Assembly: GCA_964440935.1 (NCBI GenBank)
Contig: CAYTTY010000006.1
Span: 47,796-111,795 of the forward strand
Length of the DNA: 64,000 nt
Origin: WJJR01 sp964440935
GTDB taxonomy: Bacteria; Zixibacteria; MSB-5A5; WJJR01
Direction: 5' to 3'
The translations under genes and the position numbers were made by a program. Below the pieces are notes generated by a model. The model saw only the letters and a list, made by a program, of their open reading frames with translations. It did not search any database and had not been told where the DNA came from. Of the stretch, positions 9,574 to 18,231 are shown one piece after another (positions within the stretch are counted from its first letter, which is position 1; the number at the start of each line of letters is the position of its first letter).

Positions 9574-10155
9574 TTAATGGCCGGTCGGGTCCGTACCGCT
9601 CGACGACTGCCATTGGGTGTATTGGTCAATGAACAACTGCGCAATGGCCGTCGCCCCCTCCAGTGTCGGTTCAATGTCCTGGCAGAGATGTGTGGCCTCG
9701 TGGCCTTTGAATGTTGCGTAAATGTCGGCAAGATAGCCGTTGACGTCGTGGATATTCTGTTCAATCCCCGCGTTGAGTTGCGTCAGCATCTGTTCCAGAT
9801 CGAGCGGAAGCGTGGTTTGCGGCGAGTACACATTACCCGCAATCAGGCAAGATGTAGGGTTGGTCTGACGAATGCGTTCGAGCAGATCGCGGTGACGTTG
9901 CAGTAGAAACGACACCCCTTCGGTCATGACGCGTTCCATATGCTGGAGGGCATCATTGCCGCCAATGGTCAAGGTAATCAGGTCGCCAGTGGCTTTGGTG
10001 TCGACCCAATCCATGGTGCAGCCGTCGGCGGTCTGATCAAGCAATTGCCACTCCGTGCCCAGCCATTTGTGGAACTGCGCCACCGCGCCACCGCCAACGA
10101 CACCGGTGTACTTGTCGATACTCATGCTGTCGCCGAGGGCGAGGTAGATCATCAT
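9574..10155 (-). CDS. SGNH/GDSL-family hydrolase
   Basis: 193 residues with the SGNH signature. Block I is LALGDSMSID (nucleophile Ser in GDS) at residues 5-14. Block III is LTIGGNDAL (Gly and Asn of the oxyanion hole) near residue 60. A block V-like DxxH is not clear at the shortened C-terminus. There is no signal peptide, so it is probably cytoplasmic. The family includes esterases and lipases; the substrate is unknown. Its ATG overlaps the stop of trmO by four bases (ATGA), so the two genes are co-translated. Confidence 0.75.
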   Translation of the reverse strand: MMIYLALGDSMSIDKYTGVVGGGAVAQFHKWLGTEWQLLDQTADGCTMDWVDTKATGDLITLTIGGNDALQHMERVMTEGVSFLLQRHRDLLERIRQTNPTSCLIAGNVYSPQTTLPLDLEQMLTQLNAGIEQNIHDVNGYLADIYATFKGHEATHLCQDIEPTLEGATAIAQLFIDQYTQWQSSSGTDPTGH

Positions 10156-10670
10156 ACATTCTGCACTGAGTCGTCTCTGTTACTATCTTTTCGAAATCGA
10201 CCGTCAGCGCGTTTGTCGGATGAGTGCCGGGCCTTGTCGGTCAGCCATCCGATACGAAAGTCGTCAGTTGTGTCGAAATGGGGGACGTACGGCTTGATGT
10301 CCAGCAACGGTGTGCCGTCGACCATGTCAATGTCGGCGATATGAAGGACGTTGCCCTCAATCCGCTGGAGTCTCACCACCGACAGTCCGATCGGATTGGG
10401 ACGGCGTGGGGCTCTGGTAGCGAATAGCCCGCGCTCCTGATCATCGAGAAACGGCACAACCTTGAGTTTGTATCCTTCGGACAGGTGCAGATGATAGAGC
10501 AGGATGATGTGTGAGAATCCGTCGAGGTCGCTGAGGCCCTCGGCCAATTCCCGATCGACTTCGACCGTACCCTCGGCGCCGCCCGAGCGGTGCGGTTGGA
10601 TTGGTGCGCCTTCGGGAGTCTTGAACGGCGTGCGGATGATGCCGATGGGGATGAACGTGATTTGAGTCAT
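10152..10670 (-). CDS. trmO: tRNA (N6-threonylcarbamoyladenosine37-N6)-methyltransferase TrmO
   Basis: Methylates N6 of t6A37 in tRNA using S-adenosylmethionine. The 172-residue protein has the TrmO/YaeB (UPF0066) landmarks: FIPIGIIRTPFKTPEGAPIQ at the N-terminus, FSHIILLYHLH, and the cofactor-site motif FATRAPRRPNPIGLSVVRL, followed by GTPLLDIKPYVPHFD. I chose ATG 10670; the nine upstream codons have no similarity. First gene of a two-gene unit with the SGNH hydrolase. Confidence 0.93.
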   Translation of the reverse strand: MTQITFIPIGIIRTPFKTPEGAPIQPHRSGGAEGTVEVDRELAEGLSDLDGFSHIILLYHLHLSEGYKLKVVPFLDDQERGLFATRAPRRPNPIGLSVVRLQRIEGNVLHIADIDMVDGTPLLDIKPYVPHFDTTDDFRIGWLTDKARHSSDKRADGRFRKDSNRDDSVQNV

Positions 10671-10703
10671 TGGGTTCGTGGCGCTCTTGGTATACAATCG
10701 GAA

Positions 10704-10750
10704 CCCACCCTGACGGTCTTTCGCTGAAAGCGAAAGACCGTCAGGGTGGG
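10704..10750. repeat. Perfect 22-bp hairpin repeat (CCCACCCTGACG family)
   Basis: Two perfectly complementary 22-base arms with a 3-base loop (GAA). The outer 12 bases (CCCACCCTGACG) recur in hairpins at 20,498 and 47,348, while the inner halves differ. It lies 21 bases past the stop of the response regulator at 10,771 and may end that transcript, although no U-tract follows. Confidence 0.8.
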
Positions 10751-10770
10751 GTACCGGACGCTCGTGCTAT

Positions 10771-11202
10771 TCAAGATACTTGGCATGGGCCGGTGGATGC
10801 CAAGGTGTTTTCAATGACGGCCAGGAACGCATCGCGTTCGATTGGCTTGGATATACATCCCTGCGGGGCGGGGAGGGACTCGCTGCCCTGAATCAATTCC
10901 GTTAGCGAATATGGATCACCGGCATCATCGGTTACCGCCGTGACAATGATCACGGGAATCGAACTCACCTCGGGATCGGACTTGAGTTCACGGTAGAAAC
11001 GGACGCCGGACTTTTTCGGCATCGAGATATCCAGCGTAATCAGATCGGGCTTCTCGTTTTTGGCCTTTTCGAGTCCTTCAATCCCATCTTCGGCACTCAA
11101 CGTTTCGTATCCGTTGTCATTGAGCAGTGTCTCGAAGTAGGTGACAATGTCGGGCTCATCGTCCAGGATCAGGATGCGCTTTGCTGTGTTGCCGTTGTCC
11201 AT
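10771..11202 (-). CDS. Single-domain response regulator (CheY-like)
   Basis: 143 residues, a lone receiver domain. The acidic pair and phospho-acceptor are in ILILDDEPD and LITLDISMPKKSG, the Thr switch in VIIVTAVTDD, and the Lys in CISKPIERD. There is no output domain, so it must act through protein contacts. ATG 11202 is preferred because GGGAG lies nine bases upstream; ATG 11223 is possible. It is the last gene of the redox-complex operon, behind another receiver and a histidine kinase. A partner relationship with that kinase is inferred from position. Confidence 0.88.
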   Translation of the reverse strand: MDNGNTAKRILILDDEPDIVTYFETLLNDNGYETLSAEDGIEGLEKAKNEKPDLITLDISMPKKSGVRFYRELKSDPEVSSIPVIIVTAVTDDAGDPYSLTELIQGSESLPAPQGCISKPIERDAFLAVIENTLASTGPCQVS

Positions 11203-11261
11203 TGTAACCATCTCCCACAACATGCCGGCAGACCTGCAACTGACGTCATCGGCATATGCGT

Positions 11262-11795
11262 CTAGGTCTTGCTCTTCTTACGCGCCTCAAGTGCCTCGAG
11301 CGCATTCTGGAGTGTCGCCGGATCGGCGCCTTTGATGCGTTCCATCAACTGGTCTTTCAAGTCGACCGAATCAGCGAGGTCCGGTGTTTCCTCGACGCCA
11401 AGGGCACGCTGGACGCTGCGGACATAGTCGATCGGTTTGACCGGTTTTTCCAGGTAAGTGCCCGGTCCGGAGATCATCCGGTTTTCGAGTATGTCGTCCA
11501 GATCGCTTTTGCCCATCTCGTCGCTTGCATGCGCGGTAACGATCAGCACCGGAATCCGCGACAGTTCTTTGTCCTGGCGCAATTCGTAGAGGAGCTTGTG
11601 TCCCGACTTGCGCGGCATCACCAGGTCAAGGGAGATAAAGTCGGGCTTGGATTGGCGGATCATCTCCAGCGCTTCGAGGCCGTCGCTGGCCGTAAGCACA
11701 TTGAACCCGGCATCTTCCAGAATGTTGGCCAGGTAGAAGCGGACGTTCGGTTCATCGTCGACCACCAGGATCGTTTTGTCTTCTGCACGTGCCAT
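11262..11795 (-). CDS. Single-domain response regulator with C-terminal extension
   Basis: 177 residues. The receiver domain occupies about residues 7-130: acidic pair in ILVVDDEPN, phospho-acceptor in FISLDLVMPRKSG, Thr in VLIVTAHAS, Lys in YLEKPVKP. The remaining roughly 45 residues are charged and helical (DLKDQLMERIKGADPATLQN, ALEALEARKKSKT), with no DNA-binding motif. It lies 12 bases after the histidine kinase stop. It is more like the receivers at 10,771 and 20,622 than typical OmpR or NarL regulators, so the three form a local paralogue set. Confidence 0.88.
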   Translation of the reverse strand: MARAEDKTILVVDDEPNVRFYLANILEDAGFNVLTASDGLEALEMIRQSKPDFISLDLVMPRKSGHKLLYELRQDKELSRIPVLIVTAHASDEMGKSDLDDILENRMISGPGTYLEKPVKPIDYVRSVQRALGVEETPDLADSVDLKDQLMERIKGADPATLQNALEALEARKKSKT

Positions 11796-11807
11796 TGTTC
11801 AGTCCTG

Positions 11808-13016
11808 TCACTTGTTGCCCGACGTCGTCTCCGCTGAATCCGATGCGGCTGTGGTCTCTCCGGGTTTGGGGAGACGGTGTCGCGGCAGTTCAATACGAAA
11901 CGTCGACCCTTGACGTTCTTTGGAATTGAACGAAACCTTTCCGCCGTGCTGATGCACGATCTTTTTCGTGGTCAGCAAGCCCAGGCCGGTGCCCTTGTCC
12001 GAGCCCTTGGTTGAGAAGAAGCTGGTGAAGATCTTGCGGCTGATTTCATAATCGATACCGCGACCGTTGTCGACAACCTCATAGATTAAGACGCCGTCTT
12101 CTTCACGCGTCGTCAGCGTCACATGGAACTTGCGCTGACCTTCGCTCATGAGGCAGGCATCGATGGCATTGGATACCAAATTGACCAGACAGGTGTGGAT
12201 GCCGTTGGCGTCGAGCGGCGCCTCCGGGATATCGTCCTGCAGGTCGAGGCGCAGATCAATCTTGGACTGGTCGGCCGAATCGCGGAAGAGCCCGTAGACT
12301 TGTCGCGCCGGCTCATTCGGATCGATATTCTCGACGGAGGTCTTGCGCCCTTTGGCGAAATCGAGAAACTCGCGGACGAATGACGAGATGCGGGTGATGT
12401 TTTCCTGCAGCATCGACCAGCCTTTGGCAAATCGCTCACCGTCGCCATGGCGCAGTCCCGAGTTGACGACGTAGACGCCGCCTTCAAGTCCCATGAGGAC
12501 GTTCTTGATGCCGTGCGCAATACCGGCGACCGTTTCACCGACCGCCCCGAGCCGTTCAGCTTCGAGTTTCTCCCTTTCCAGTTGTTTGATGTGCGTGATA
12601 TCGGTGGACATCTCGACGACATAAGGAATCTCGCCGTCGGGCCGGCGAATCGGCAGCATGTGGACGAGATAGCTGATTTCGCGACCATCCTGCATTTTGC
12701 CGCGTTCTTCACGCACACGTGTCTGGCCGTCGGCAAAAGTGCGAATGGCGCCGCACTGCTCACAGCGATCATCGAGGTTTTTGTACACGCGGAAACAAGA
12801 TTGGCCGCTCCATGAGCCATAAGTGTCTGTGAACGTCTTATTCGCCTCGACAATTTGGAACTGACGGTCGATCACGCAGATCGAAATGGGCACATCATCG
12901 AACAGTTGTGTCTTGATCCAATGCGAGAATTCCTCACTCGCGATACCGTTTTGGCTCCCGGCCACGACCGGCAGTGGACGCGCGGTGGACCGTTTGGTGC
13001 CAGGTTTTGCGGTCAT
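11808..13016 (-). CDS. Cytoplasmic PAS-domain sensor histidine kinase
   Basis: 402 residues, no membrane segments. A PAS domain spans about residues 35-160 and contains Cys residues in SCFRVYKNLDDRCEQCGAIR, which could bind a metal or cluster or sense thiols. The H-box is AGIAHGIKNVLMGLEGG. The ATPase boxes are LVNLVSNAIDAC (N), VVDNGRGI (G1) and KGTGLGLLTTKKI (G2). I chose ATG 13016 because GGGAGG lies nine bases before it, inside the end of the upstream gene; GTG 13025 would overlap that ribosome-binding site. Its position directly after the redox complex suggests it reads the redox state set by that complex; this is inference. Confidence 0.9.
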   Translation of the reverse strand: MTAKPGTKRSTARPLPVVAGSQNGIASEEFSHWIKTQLFDDVPISICVIDRQFQIVEANKTFTDTYGSWSGQSCFRVYKNLDDRCEQCGAIRTFADGQTRVREERGKMQDGREISYLVHMLPIRRPDGEIPYVVEMSTDITHIKQLEREKLEAERLGAVGETVAGIAHGIKNVLMGLEGGVYVVNSGLRHGDGERFAKGWSMLQENITRISSFVREFLDFAKGRKTSVENIDPNEPARQVYGLFRDSADQSKIDLRLDLQDDIPEAPLDANGIHTCLVNLVSNAIDACLMSEGQRKFHVTLTTREEDGVLIYEVVDNGRGIDYEISRKIFTSFFSTKGSDKGTGLGLLTTKKIVHQHGGKVSFNSKERQGSTFRIELPRHRLPKPGETTAASDSAETTSGNK

Positions 13017-13017
13017 G

Positions 13018-15009
13018 TCACTCACCTCCCTCGGCCTGTGAGAAAGTGGCGTAGGGGCTTAAGTGACGCAGCTCGGTGTCATAGTCGGCGTTGTGACAGT
13101 TGTCGCAGCGGATGAATTGCGCCGAGTAATACTCCGGATCTTTGGCCATGTGTTTCTCATGGCAAGCGATACACGACCCATGCATGGCATCCCGATAGCC
13201 GGGCGCCTGCCACAGCGGTCCGTCTTTGGGCGGCGCCTGGATCATCGTCGAGCCGTCGGCCACCATGTCCGCGTGGCAATCGTAGCAGGGACGGATGTTG
13301 TCGGCGGTTTTAACTGCATCGGGATCACGATGGCAGCGCACACAACCCTCGTTGCCACCCATCGCAGCGGTGTGCGATGTGTGATCGAAGATCATCGTCG
13401 GATTGTACATGTCACGGTGACATTCGTAGCACGACGTATTGCGGTCGAACGGCTTGTTCATGTGGTGGCAGACACCGCATCCCTTGTCCGTAGAGCCGGC
13501 GCCACCCTCGCGCACACGGTGACTTTCATGATCAAATAGCACCATGTTGCCGTCGCGATTCCCATCAATCACCATTAACAGGACCGGATCGGCGCCGGGT
13601 ACGGCGAACTGGGCCATGGCCTCTTCCACCGGCACCGCGAACCGTGTCCCCTCCTGGCTGGCGCGTGTCAGACGCAGTCCTTCAATGGTGCGAACTCCTG
13701 AGACACTTTCCGCACGATGCAAATCTCCCGAGCGAATGTGTTCCGGGAGAAACACCAACGTCATCGCTGCCGTGCCAATGGCGATCAGTGAATACCAGGC
13801 CGGCCCGCGCCAGGCGCGCTGTCCGAAATCACGGACGCTGCTGGCTTCGACGGGAATCGGGACGTATCGCTTTGTCGACGCCGTTTCCTCGTCATGGTGT
13901 TCAAAGACACGCAGGTGCTCAACGAAAAAGATGAAGATCAATCCGAAAGCCGCGACGATGCCCAACGTAATGGCGAACTCCATCCAATGCGGGAAGTAGG
14001 CGGCCTCCTCCGGACGCAGAAACGCCACGATGCTGGTATCAAGACGGTAGCCGATCATCCCCAGAACAGTGAGTGCAGAGGCCGTCGCCAATCCGCCGAT
14101 GCTGCGGCGAATGCGCGGAACCATCAATAGGAGGGCAGGGATAATCGCGCTGACGCCGAGTTCAAACAAGAAGAGGTTGCCCTGCCAGTTCCCGGAAAAG
14201 GCCTCTGGCAGAACACCGCGCCAAGCCAGATCGCCGAGGCGGATCAGTGCATACAGACTGAGGACCGCGGCCGCAGCCCCACCCAATCCCGCGAGACGTC
14301 TCGTGTCGACTTTGTGACGGAAGAAATACCCCGACAGCACTGATTCCAAGGTCACCATCATCAGGCCAAGGCCAACCGCGGAGACGAAGAACAATACATA
14401 GATGATCGGGCTGTACCACAGCGGATGCAGACGGCCCGGTGTAATCAGGAACAGTGATCCGAGCGATGACTGGTGCAATGTCGAGAGTACAATACCGGCG
14501 ATCACCAGTGGAATCGTGGCCTTCTTCAGGAACTGGTAGATTGCTTTGAAGATGCGATGTTTAAACAATGGGTGTTCGAGAATGACCGGCGCGAATTCGA
14601 GGGTCAGCACGGTGAGATAAATCATCACGCACGCGGCCACTTCGAAGAGCACGGAGTGATGCTGCCAATTGATGAGCGGGTGCCAGATGTGCCAGGGCAA
14701 ACCGAGATCGTAGAGCAACCCGACCGCCACCGCGGCATAGCCTAAAAATGCTGTCAGGATCGCGGGACGCACGAATGGGCGGTACCGTTCGAGTCCGAAG
14801 ATGTAGACGATGGCGGCGAGGACGAATCCGCCGGCCGCGAGCGCCACACCGGCCATGACGTCAAATCCGATCCACAGTCCCCAGGGTGCGCCATCGGAGA
14901 GATTCGTGGTGGCCCCAAGCCCGCGCACAAAGCGCGCCACGCTGACCACAGCCCACACACCGACAATCGCCCAGAGGATGCTCTTCAGTATGTTTAAGCG
15001 GCTATTCAT
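13018..15009 (-). CDS. NrfD-like membrane quinone subunit fused to a C-terminal hexaheme cytochrome c
   Basis: 663 residues. About residues 1-430 form a polytopic NrfD/HybB/HmcC-type quinone-interacting membrane domain with many hydrophobic helices (for example GFVLAAIVYIFGLERYRPF, LFLFELGVSAIIPALLLMVP). The last roughly 170 residues hold six CXXCH haem-c motifs (CGVCH, CYECH, CVRCH, CYDCH, CIACH, CDNCH) with spaced extra His residues, giving a class III-like periplasmic cytochrome. In Hmc-type complexes these are separate proteins (HmcC and HmcA), so the fusion is notable. Its start overlaps the ferredoxin subunit by four bases. It is likely to pass electrons between periplasmic cytochromes and the quinone pool. 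Confidence 0.85.
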   Translation of the reverse strand: MNSRLNILKSILWAIVGVWAVVSVARFVRGLGATTNLSDGAPWGLWIGFDVMAGVALAAGGFVLAAIVYIFGLERYRPFVRPAILTAFLGYAAVAVGLLYDLGLPWHIWHPLINWQHHSVLFEVAACVMIYLTVLTLEFAPVILEHPLFKHRIFKAIYQFLKKATIPLVIAGIVLSTLHQSSLGSLFLITPGRLHPLWYSPIIYVLFFVSAVGLGLMMVTLESVLSGYFFRHKVDTRRLAGLGGAAAAVLSLYALIRLGDLAWRGVLPEAFSGNWQGNLFLFELGVSAIIPALLLMVPRIRRSIGGLATASALTVLGMIGYRLDTSIVAFLRPEEAAYFPHWMEFAITLGIVAAFGLIFIFFVEHLRVFEHHDEETASTKRYVPIPVEASSVRDFGQRAWRGPAWYSLIAIGTAAMTLVFLPEHIRSGDLHRAESVSGVRTIEGLRLTRASQEGTRFAVPVEEAMAQFAVPGADPVLLMVIDGNRDGNMVLFDHESHRVREGGAGSTDKGCGVCHHMNKPFDRNTSCYECHRDMYNPTMIFDHTSHTAAMGGNEGCVRCHRDPDAVKTADNIRPCYDCHADMVADGSTMIQAPPKDGPLWQAPGYRDAMHGSCIACHEKHMAKDPEYYSAQFIRCDNCHNADYDTELRHLSPYATFSQAEGGE

Positions 15010-15830
15010 GAATCATCTCTCGTTTCTGTGGTTTCCGGTGCCGTATCGGTTGCTTGTGAGTCGGGTCCGTCCGCCTCGCCGTTTTGCACGGCGCGTTTCA
15101 TGCGCCGGCCGATGATCCAGTAGATGCCGGTCATCACGCCGCCCATGACGGCGATCGTCGGCGGGACCTTCTTGAGCGAATTCCACGTCAGTTCCGGCAA
15201 TGGCTGATCGCCGACCTTATTGTTCCATGCCAGGAAGTTCATGGAGATGTTCGACAAGTAGAGAACCGATGCGCCGCCCGCTTCCCGTTCACCGAAGACG
15301 TGATCGAGGTAGCGCCCCGGGTATTGGCGCTGACGTGTCTTCGCTTCGAGGAGCATTTCGTTCCGAGTGCCGAACGTGAGAGCTTTCTCAGGGCACGCCT
15401 CCACGCAGGCGGGGAGTTGGCCCTGCTTGAGTCGGTCGTAGCAGAAGGTGCACTTGCGCACGAGCGGTGTCGGTTTGTCCCACTCGTAGCGCGGGATTCC
15501 ATACGGACAGGCGAGCATGCAGTATCGGCACCCCATGCACACGTCTTCATCATAGATCACCGGCCCCGCGTCTGTCTTCTTCATTGCACCGACGAGGCAG
15601 GCCGATACGCATGCGGGCTCCAAACAGTGCAGACACATCTGGCGCACAAAGGTGTCGTCGGGTTTGCGCAAAATGGTTGAGAAGCGGCTGGCCGAGAGTG
15701 CGTCGACCGATCGCTGACCGGGACGCAGGCAGTCGTGTCCCAGGTTATTGGCCTTTTTGCAGGCGTCGATGCATTTCTCACACCCGGTGCAGCGGGTGAC
15801 ATCTATCAGTATCGATGGCGAGTCGATCAT
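15006..15830 (-). CDS. Membrane-anchored four-cluster ferredoxin subunit (HmcB/HybA-like)
   Basis: 274 residues from ATG 15830. Cysteine groups for four [4Fe-4S] clusters are seen: CTGCEKCIDACKKAN, CLHCLEPACVSACLV, CMGCRYCMLACPYGIPRYEW, and CTFCYDRLKQGQLPACVEAC. A C-terminal hydrophobic segment (PPTIAVMGGVMTGIYWIIG) anchors the protein. No Tat or Sec signal is evident at the N-terminus, unlike typical HmcB/HybA, so its side of the membrane is uncertain. It overlaps both neighbours by four bases, which indicates translational coupling within the complex. It would connect the NrfD-cytochrome fusion with the other subunits. Confidence 0.87.
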   Translation of the reverse strand: MIDSPSILIDVTRCTGCEKCIDACKKANNLGHDCLRPGQRSVDALSASRFSTILRKPDDTFVRQMCLHCLEPACVSACLVGAMKKTDAGPVIYDEDVCMGCRYCMLACPYGIPRYEWDKPTPLVRKCTFCYDRLKQGQLPACVEACPEKALTFGTRNEMLLEAKTRQRQYPGRYLDHVFGEREAGGASVLYLSNISMNFLAWNNKVGDQPLPELTWNSLKKVPPTIAVMGGVMTGIYWIIGRRMKRAVQNGEADGPDSQATDTAPETTETRDDS

Positions 15831-16528
15831 ACCGGTTGTTTCTCCTTGCCTAAGGCCACGGCCACCTGCGTGCCGCAATCACTGGGGAACCGCCAGGCAG
15901 CTTCCGAGACAAACTGCGTGAACGGCAACAGCAGGCAGTGGCTGATTTTGCTGAACGGGATCAGGATGAACAGAATGTTCGCGCTCATCACGTGAACAAG
16001 CATCGTCGCTTCATACGGGAACGGATTCATCATGGGATGCATCGCCACGAATCCGGAGGCAAACGGAACCGCGATGAACAGCGGAATCGCATAGTCCTGG
16101 AAACGGCTCAAGCGGCGAGCGTCGGCGAAGATCGTGCGTTGGATGACAATCGCGAGTGCCGTGACGACCGCGAGGATTGTCAGGACGTCGGCCGCGGTGC
16201 TCGACAGGGTCGGCCACGACAGGCCGATACTGCGTTCCCACAAGAGCACGTGCGAACCCAGAAAGATCGGTACTATAATGATGGAGACATGGAAGATGAT
16301 CGTCGTCAGGCTGTAGGTGATCCGGTGCGTGAACCGTCTGACCGGAAACAGCCAGGAGAGTGTCGTGCGGATCAGTTGTCCGACCGGAAGGCTCTTATCA
16401 CCGGCGTCGCGCATGATCTTTCGGATGTCGAGCACCGTGATGACCACGAGCCGCAGAAGTCCCAGAATCATAAAGGCAAATGCTGTCCAGAAGATCGGAC
16501 CGCGAGCCCATTGGAGTGCGGTTTCCAC
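15827..16528 (-). CDS. NarI-like cytochrome b membrane subunit (HmcE/TmcC-like)
   Basis: 233 residues with about five hydrophobic helices (for example IFWTAFAFMILGLLRLVVI, SLTTIIFHVSIIIVPIFLG, ATMLVHVMSANILFILIPF). His residues within them suit haem b ligation, as in the nitrate reductase gamma family. It lies between the HdrD-like gene (one shared base) and the ferredoxin subunit (four-base overlap). In Hmc and Tmc complexes such a subunit links quinones to the cytoplasmic HdrD-like partner. Confidence 0.85.
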   Translation of the reverse strand: METALQWARGPIFWTAFAFMILGLLRLVVITVLDIRKIMRDAGDKSLPVGQLIRTTLSWLFPVRRFTHRITYSLTTIIFHVSIIIVPIFLGSHVLLWERSIGLSWPTLSSTAADVLTILAVVTALAIVIQRTIFADARRLSRFQDYAIPLFIAVPFASGFVAMHPMMNPFPYEATMLVHVMSANILFILIPFSKISHCLLLPFTQFVSEAAWRFPSDCGTQVAVALGKEKQPV

Positions 16529-17958
16529 TATGCTTCCACTCCTTCCTTGGCCGGTTTGAGGAGATCGTCGGCGGCATCGGTATCGGATTCCGCCTTTTCT
16601 TCGGTGAACCCGGTATAGTCGATGACTCTCAGTAGTAGATCATGCAGACCGACCACTTCCACGTCGGGGAGATCATTGTCTTCGCACACTTCGCGGAGCT
16701 GCTTCTTGCAGTTGGCGCAGGGCGCCACAACATATTTGGCGCCGGTGGCGCGGATTTGGTCGGCTTTGCGTTTACCGAGCGGTCCGGTACGGAACGCACG
16801 GATCTCGTCGATTGAGACGGTGCCGCCGCCGCCACCGCAGCAGTAGTTGTCCTCGCGGTTCGGTGTCATCTCGACGAAGTCGCTGCAGATTGCTTTAAGC
16901 AGTTCGCGCGGTTCTTCGGTGATGCGTCCGGTCCGTGCGATGTTGCACGGGTCGTGGTAGGTGACCCGTTCGGCGATTTTTTCGTCTTTGAGTGGCAGCT
17001 TGCCGGCTTTCAATTGCTGATAGGCGTACTGCATGCAATTGACCACCTCGGGAGCATCGGGTCCACCGAAGGTCGGGACGAACCAGGCGCTGCGCGTGGC
17101 GTGGCCGCATTCGCCGACCAACACCTTCTTTCCTTTGAGCCGTTTAACCTCACCGACAACATTTTTGACGATTCGTTCGAGCATCCGGTCGCTGTAGAAG
17201 AGGCCGTAGTTGATACCGTCGAAGTTGCCGGTGCCGATGGTCCACGAACCGCCGGTGACGTGCATCACGGCGGCGTTGCCCATCAGCGTGTTGGCTTCAA
17301 GGAGAAAGTCGGAGACCGCCGGGAAGAAGACATACTCGGCGTCTTCCACGTCGATCGGATACTTTGCGGGGAGGTTGTACATGTCCATGAGTTCCTCTTC
17401 GAGAAACTCACAGGTGTCGGTCAATGCCGCCGGCGGGATCGCCGAGGTGTTTCCAACACCCTCCAACTGTTCACGCGTTGCGACGACGAGCGCTTTGGGG
17501 ATGACGTCAATCTCGGCGAGCAGGTAACGCCCCAAGTGGGTGACGAGCCCGTGATCGATGCCAATCGGGCAGGTCAACTTGCAGCGACGGCAGGCGGTGC
17601 AGCGATAGTACGCGTCGGCCATCTGGTCGAGGTACTCGTCAGTCAGGGTGAAATTATCGTAGAGTCGTGCCTTCAGCAGGCCGGCACGCGTGAAGTAGCG
17701 GCGGTAAACCTTAAGCAGCATCTCTGATCGTTCACAGGGGATGTCCTGCGGATCGCGCGTGACCTCGTAGAGCTGGCACGACACCGCACACCGTCCACAG
17801 TGTGTCGTCAAGCGCGTGTACGTGTCGAGGGCCGGGCCATAACTCGAACTGTTCAGCACTGCGGCGAATGCCTCGAGGAACCGGCGGGGACGCTCGGTGA
17901 CATCCAGCGTCCGCTGTTCGATGTAGTAGGCGTATTTGTCTCGTGTGCTCATTGGCAT
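16528..17958 (-). CDS. HdrD-like iron-sulfur protein (HmcF/TmcB-like), first gene of the redox-complex operon
   Basis: 476 residues, cytoplasmic. Two ferredoxin-type motifs occur near the N-terminus (CGRCAVSCQLYEV; CTACRRCKLTCPIGID). The C-terminal part has CCG-domain landmarks (GECGHATRSAWF, DPCNIARTGR, NYCCGGGGG, APCANCKKQL), which in HdrB/HdrD bind the noncubane cluster for disulfide chemistry. Homologues are DsrK, HmcF and TmcB, where DsrC or another thiol partner is the proposed substrate. ATG 17958 follows AAGGA by four bases; ATG 17952 is the alternative. A sigma-54 promoter lies about 110 bases upstream. Confidence 0.88.
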   Translation of the reverse strand: MPMSTRDKYAYYIEQRTLDVTERPRRFLEAFAAVLNSSSYGPALDTYTRLTTHCGRCAVSCQLYEVTRDPQDIPCERSEMLLKVYRRYFTRAGLLKARLYDNFTLTDEYLDQMADAYYRCTACRRCKLTCPIGIDHGLVTHLGRYLLAEIDVIPKALVVATREQLEGVGNTSAIPPAALTDTCEFLEEELMDMYNLPAKYPIDVEDAEYVFFPAVSDFLLEANTLMGNAAVMHVTGGSWTIGTGNFDGINYGLFYSDRMLERIVKNVVGEVKRLKGKKVLVGECGHATRSAWFVPTFGGPDAPEVVNCMQYAYQQLKAGKLPLKDEKIAERVTYHDPCNIARTGRITEEPRELLKAICSDFVEMTPNREDNYCCGGGGGTVSIDEIRAFRTGPLGKRKADQIRATGAKYVVAPCANCKKQLREVCEDNDLPDVEVVGLHDLLLRVIDYTGFTEEKAESDTDAADDLLKPAKEGVEA

Positions 17959-18070
17959 CGTGTCCTTGGGTTGATTACCTGCCTCCCCGTGGTGTCCAAG
18001 CGGGTGTGGAGTTCATCTCAGCCATTAACCAAAGGTGTCCGAATGTTGCGAACTCCCGTTGCTTGAGTGT

Positions 18071-18086
18071 TGCAAGCGACACGCCA
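18071..18086 (-). promoter_or_regulatory. Sigma-54 (-24/-12) promoter of the redox-complex operon
   Basis: The minus strand reads TGGCGTGTCGCTTGCA, matching the consensus TGGCACG-N4-TTGCW at all -24 GG and -12 GC positions with exact spacing. Transcription would start near 18,060 and give a leader of about 100 bases before the HdrD-like gene. The nearest upstream gene encodes a sigma-54 activator, which supports the call. Confidence 0.75.
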
Positions 18087-18186
18087 GTTGCAACTTGGGG
18101 CTGACAATAGCCTATAAGGTGCTGTTGATTAAGAGGTTAGAAATAGCGATTAAGAGCGGAGTGGCGGTGCGAAGTTTTTCAAAATC

Positions 18187-18231
18187 GAAACATTCATCTG
18201 TTTCTCTGGTGCAACATTGAAACGTTTCAAT
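18187..18231. promoter_or_regulatory. Two dyad sites, probable upstream activator sites for the sigma-54 activator
   Basis: The first dyad is GAAACA-N6-TGTTTC (18187-18204); the second is the perfect palindrome ATTGAAACGTTTCAAT (18216-18231), which overlaps the 3' end of the activator gene. They lie about 100-145 bases upstream of the -24 element, the usual place for enhancer-type sites. The first has the same half-sites and spacing as the dyad before the activator gene. Confidence 0.6.
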
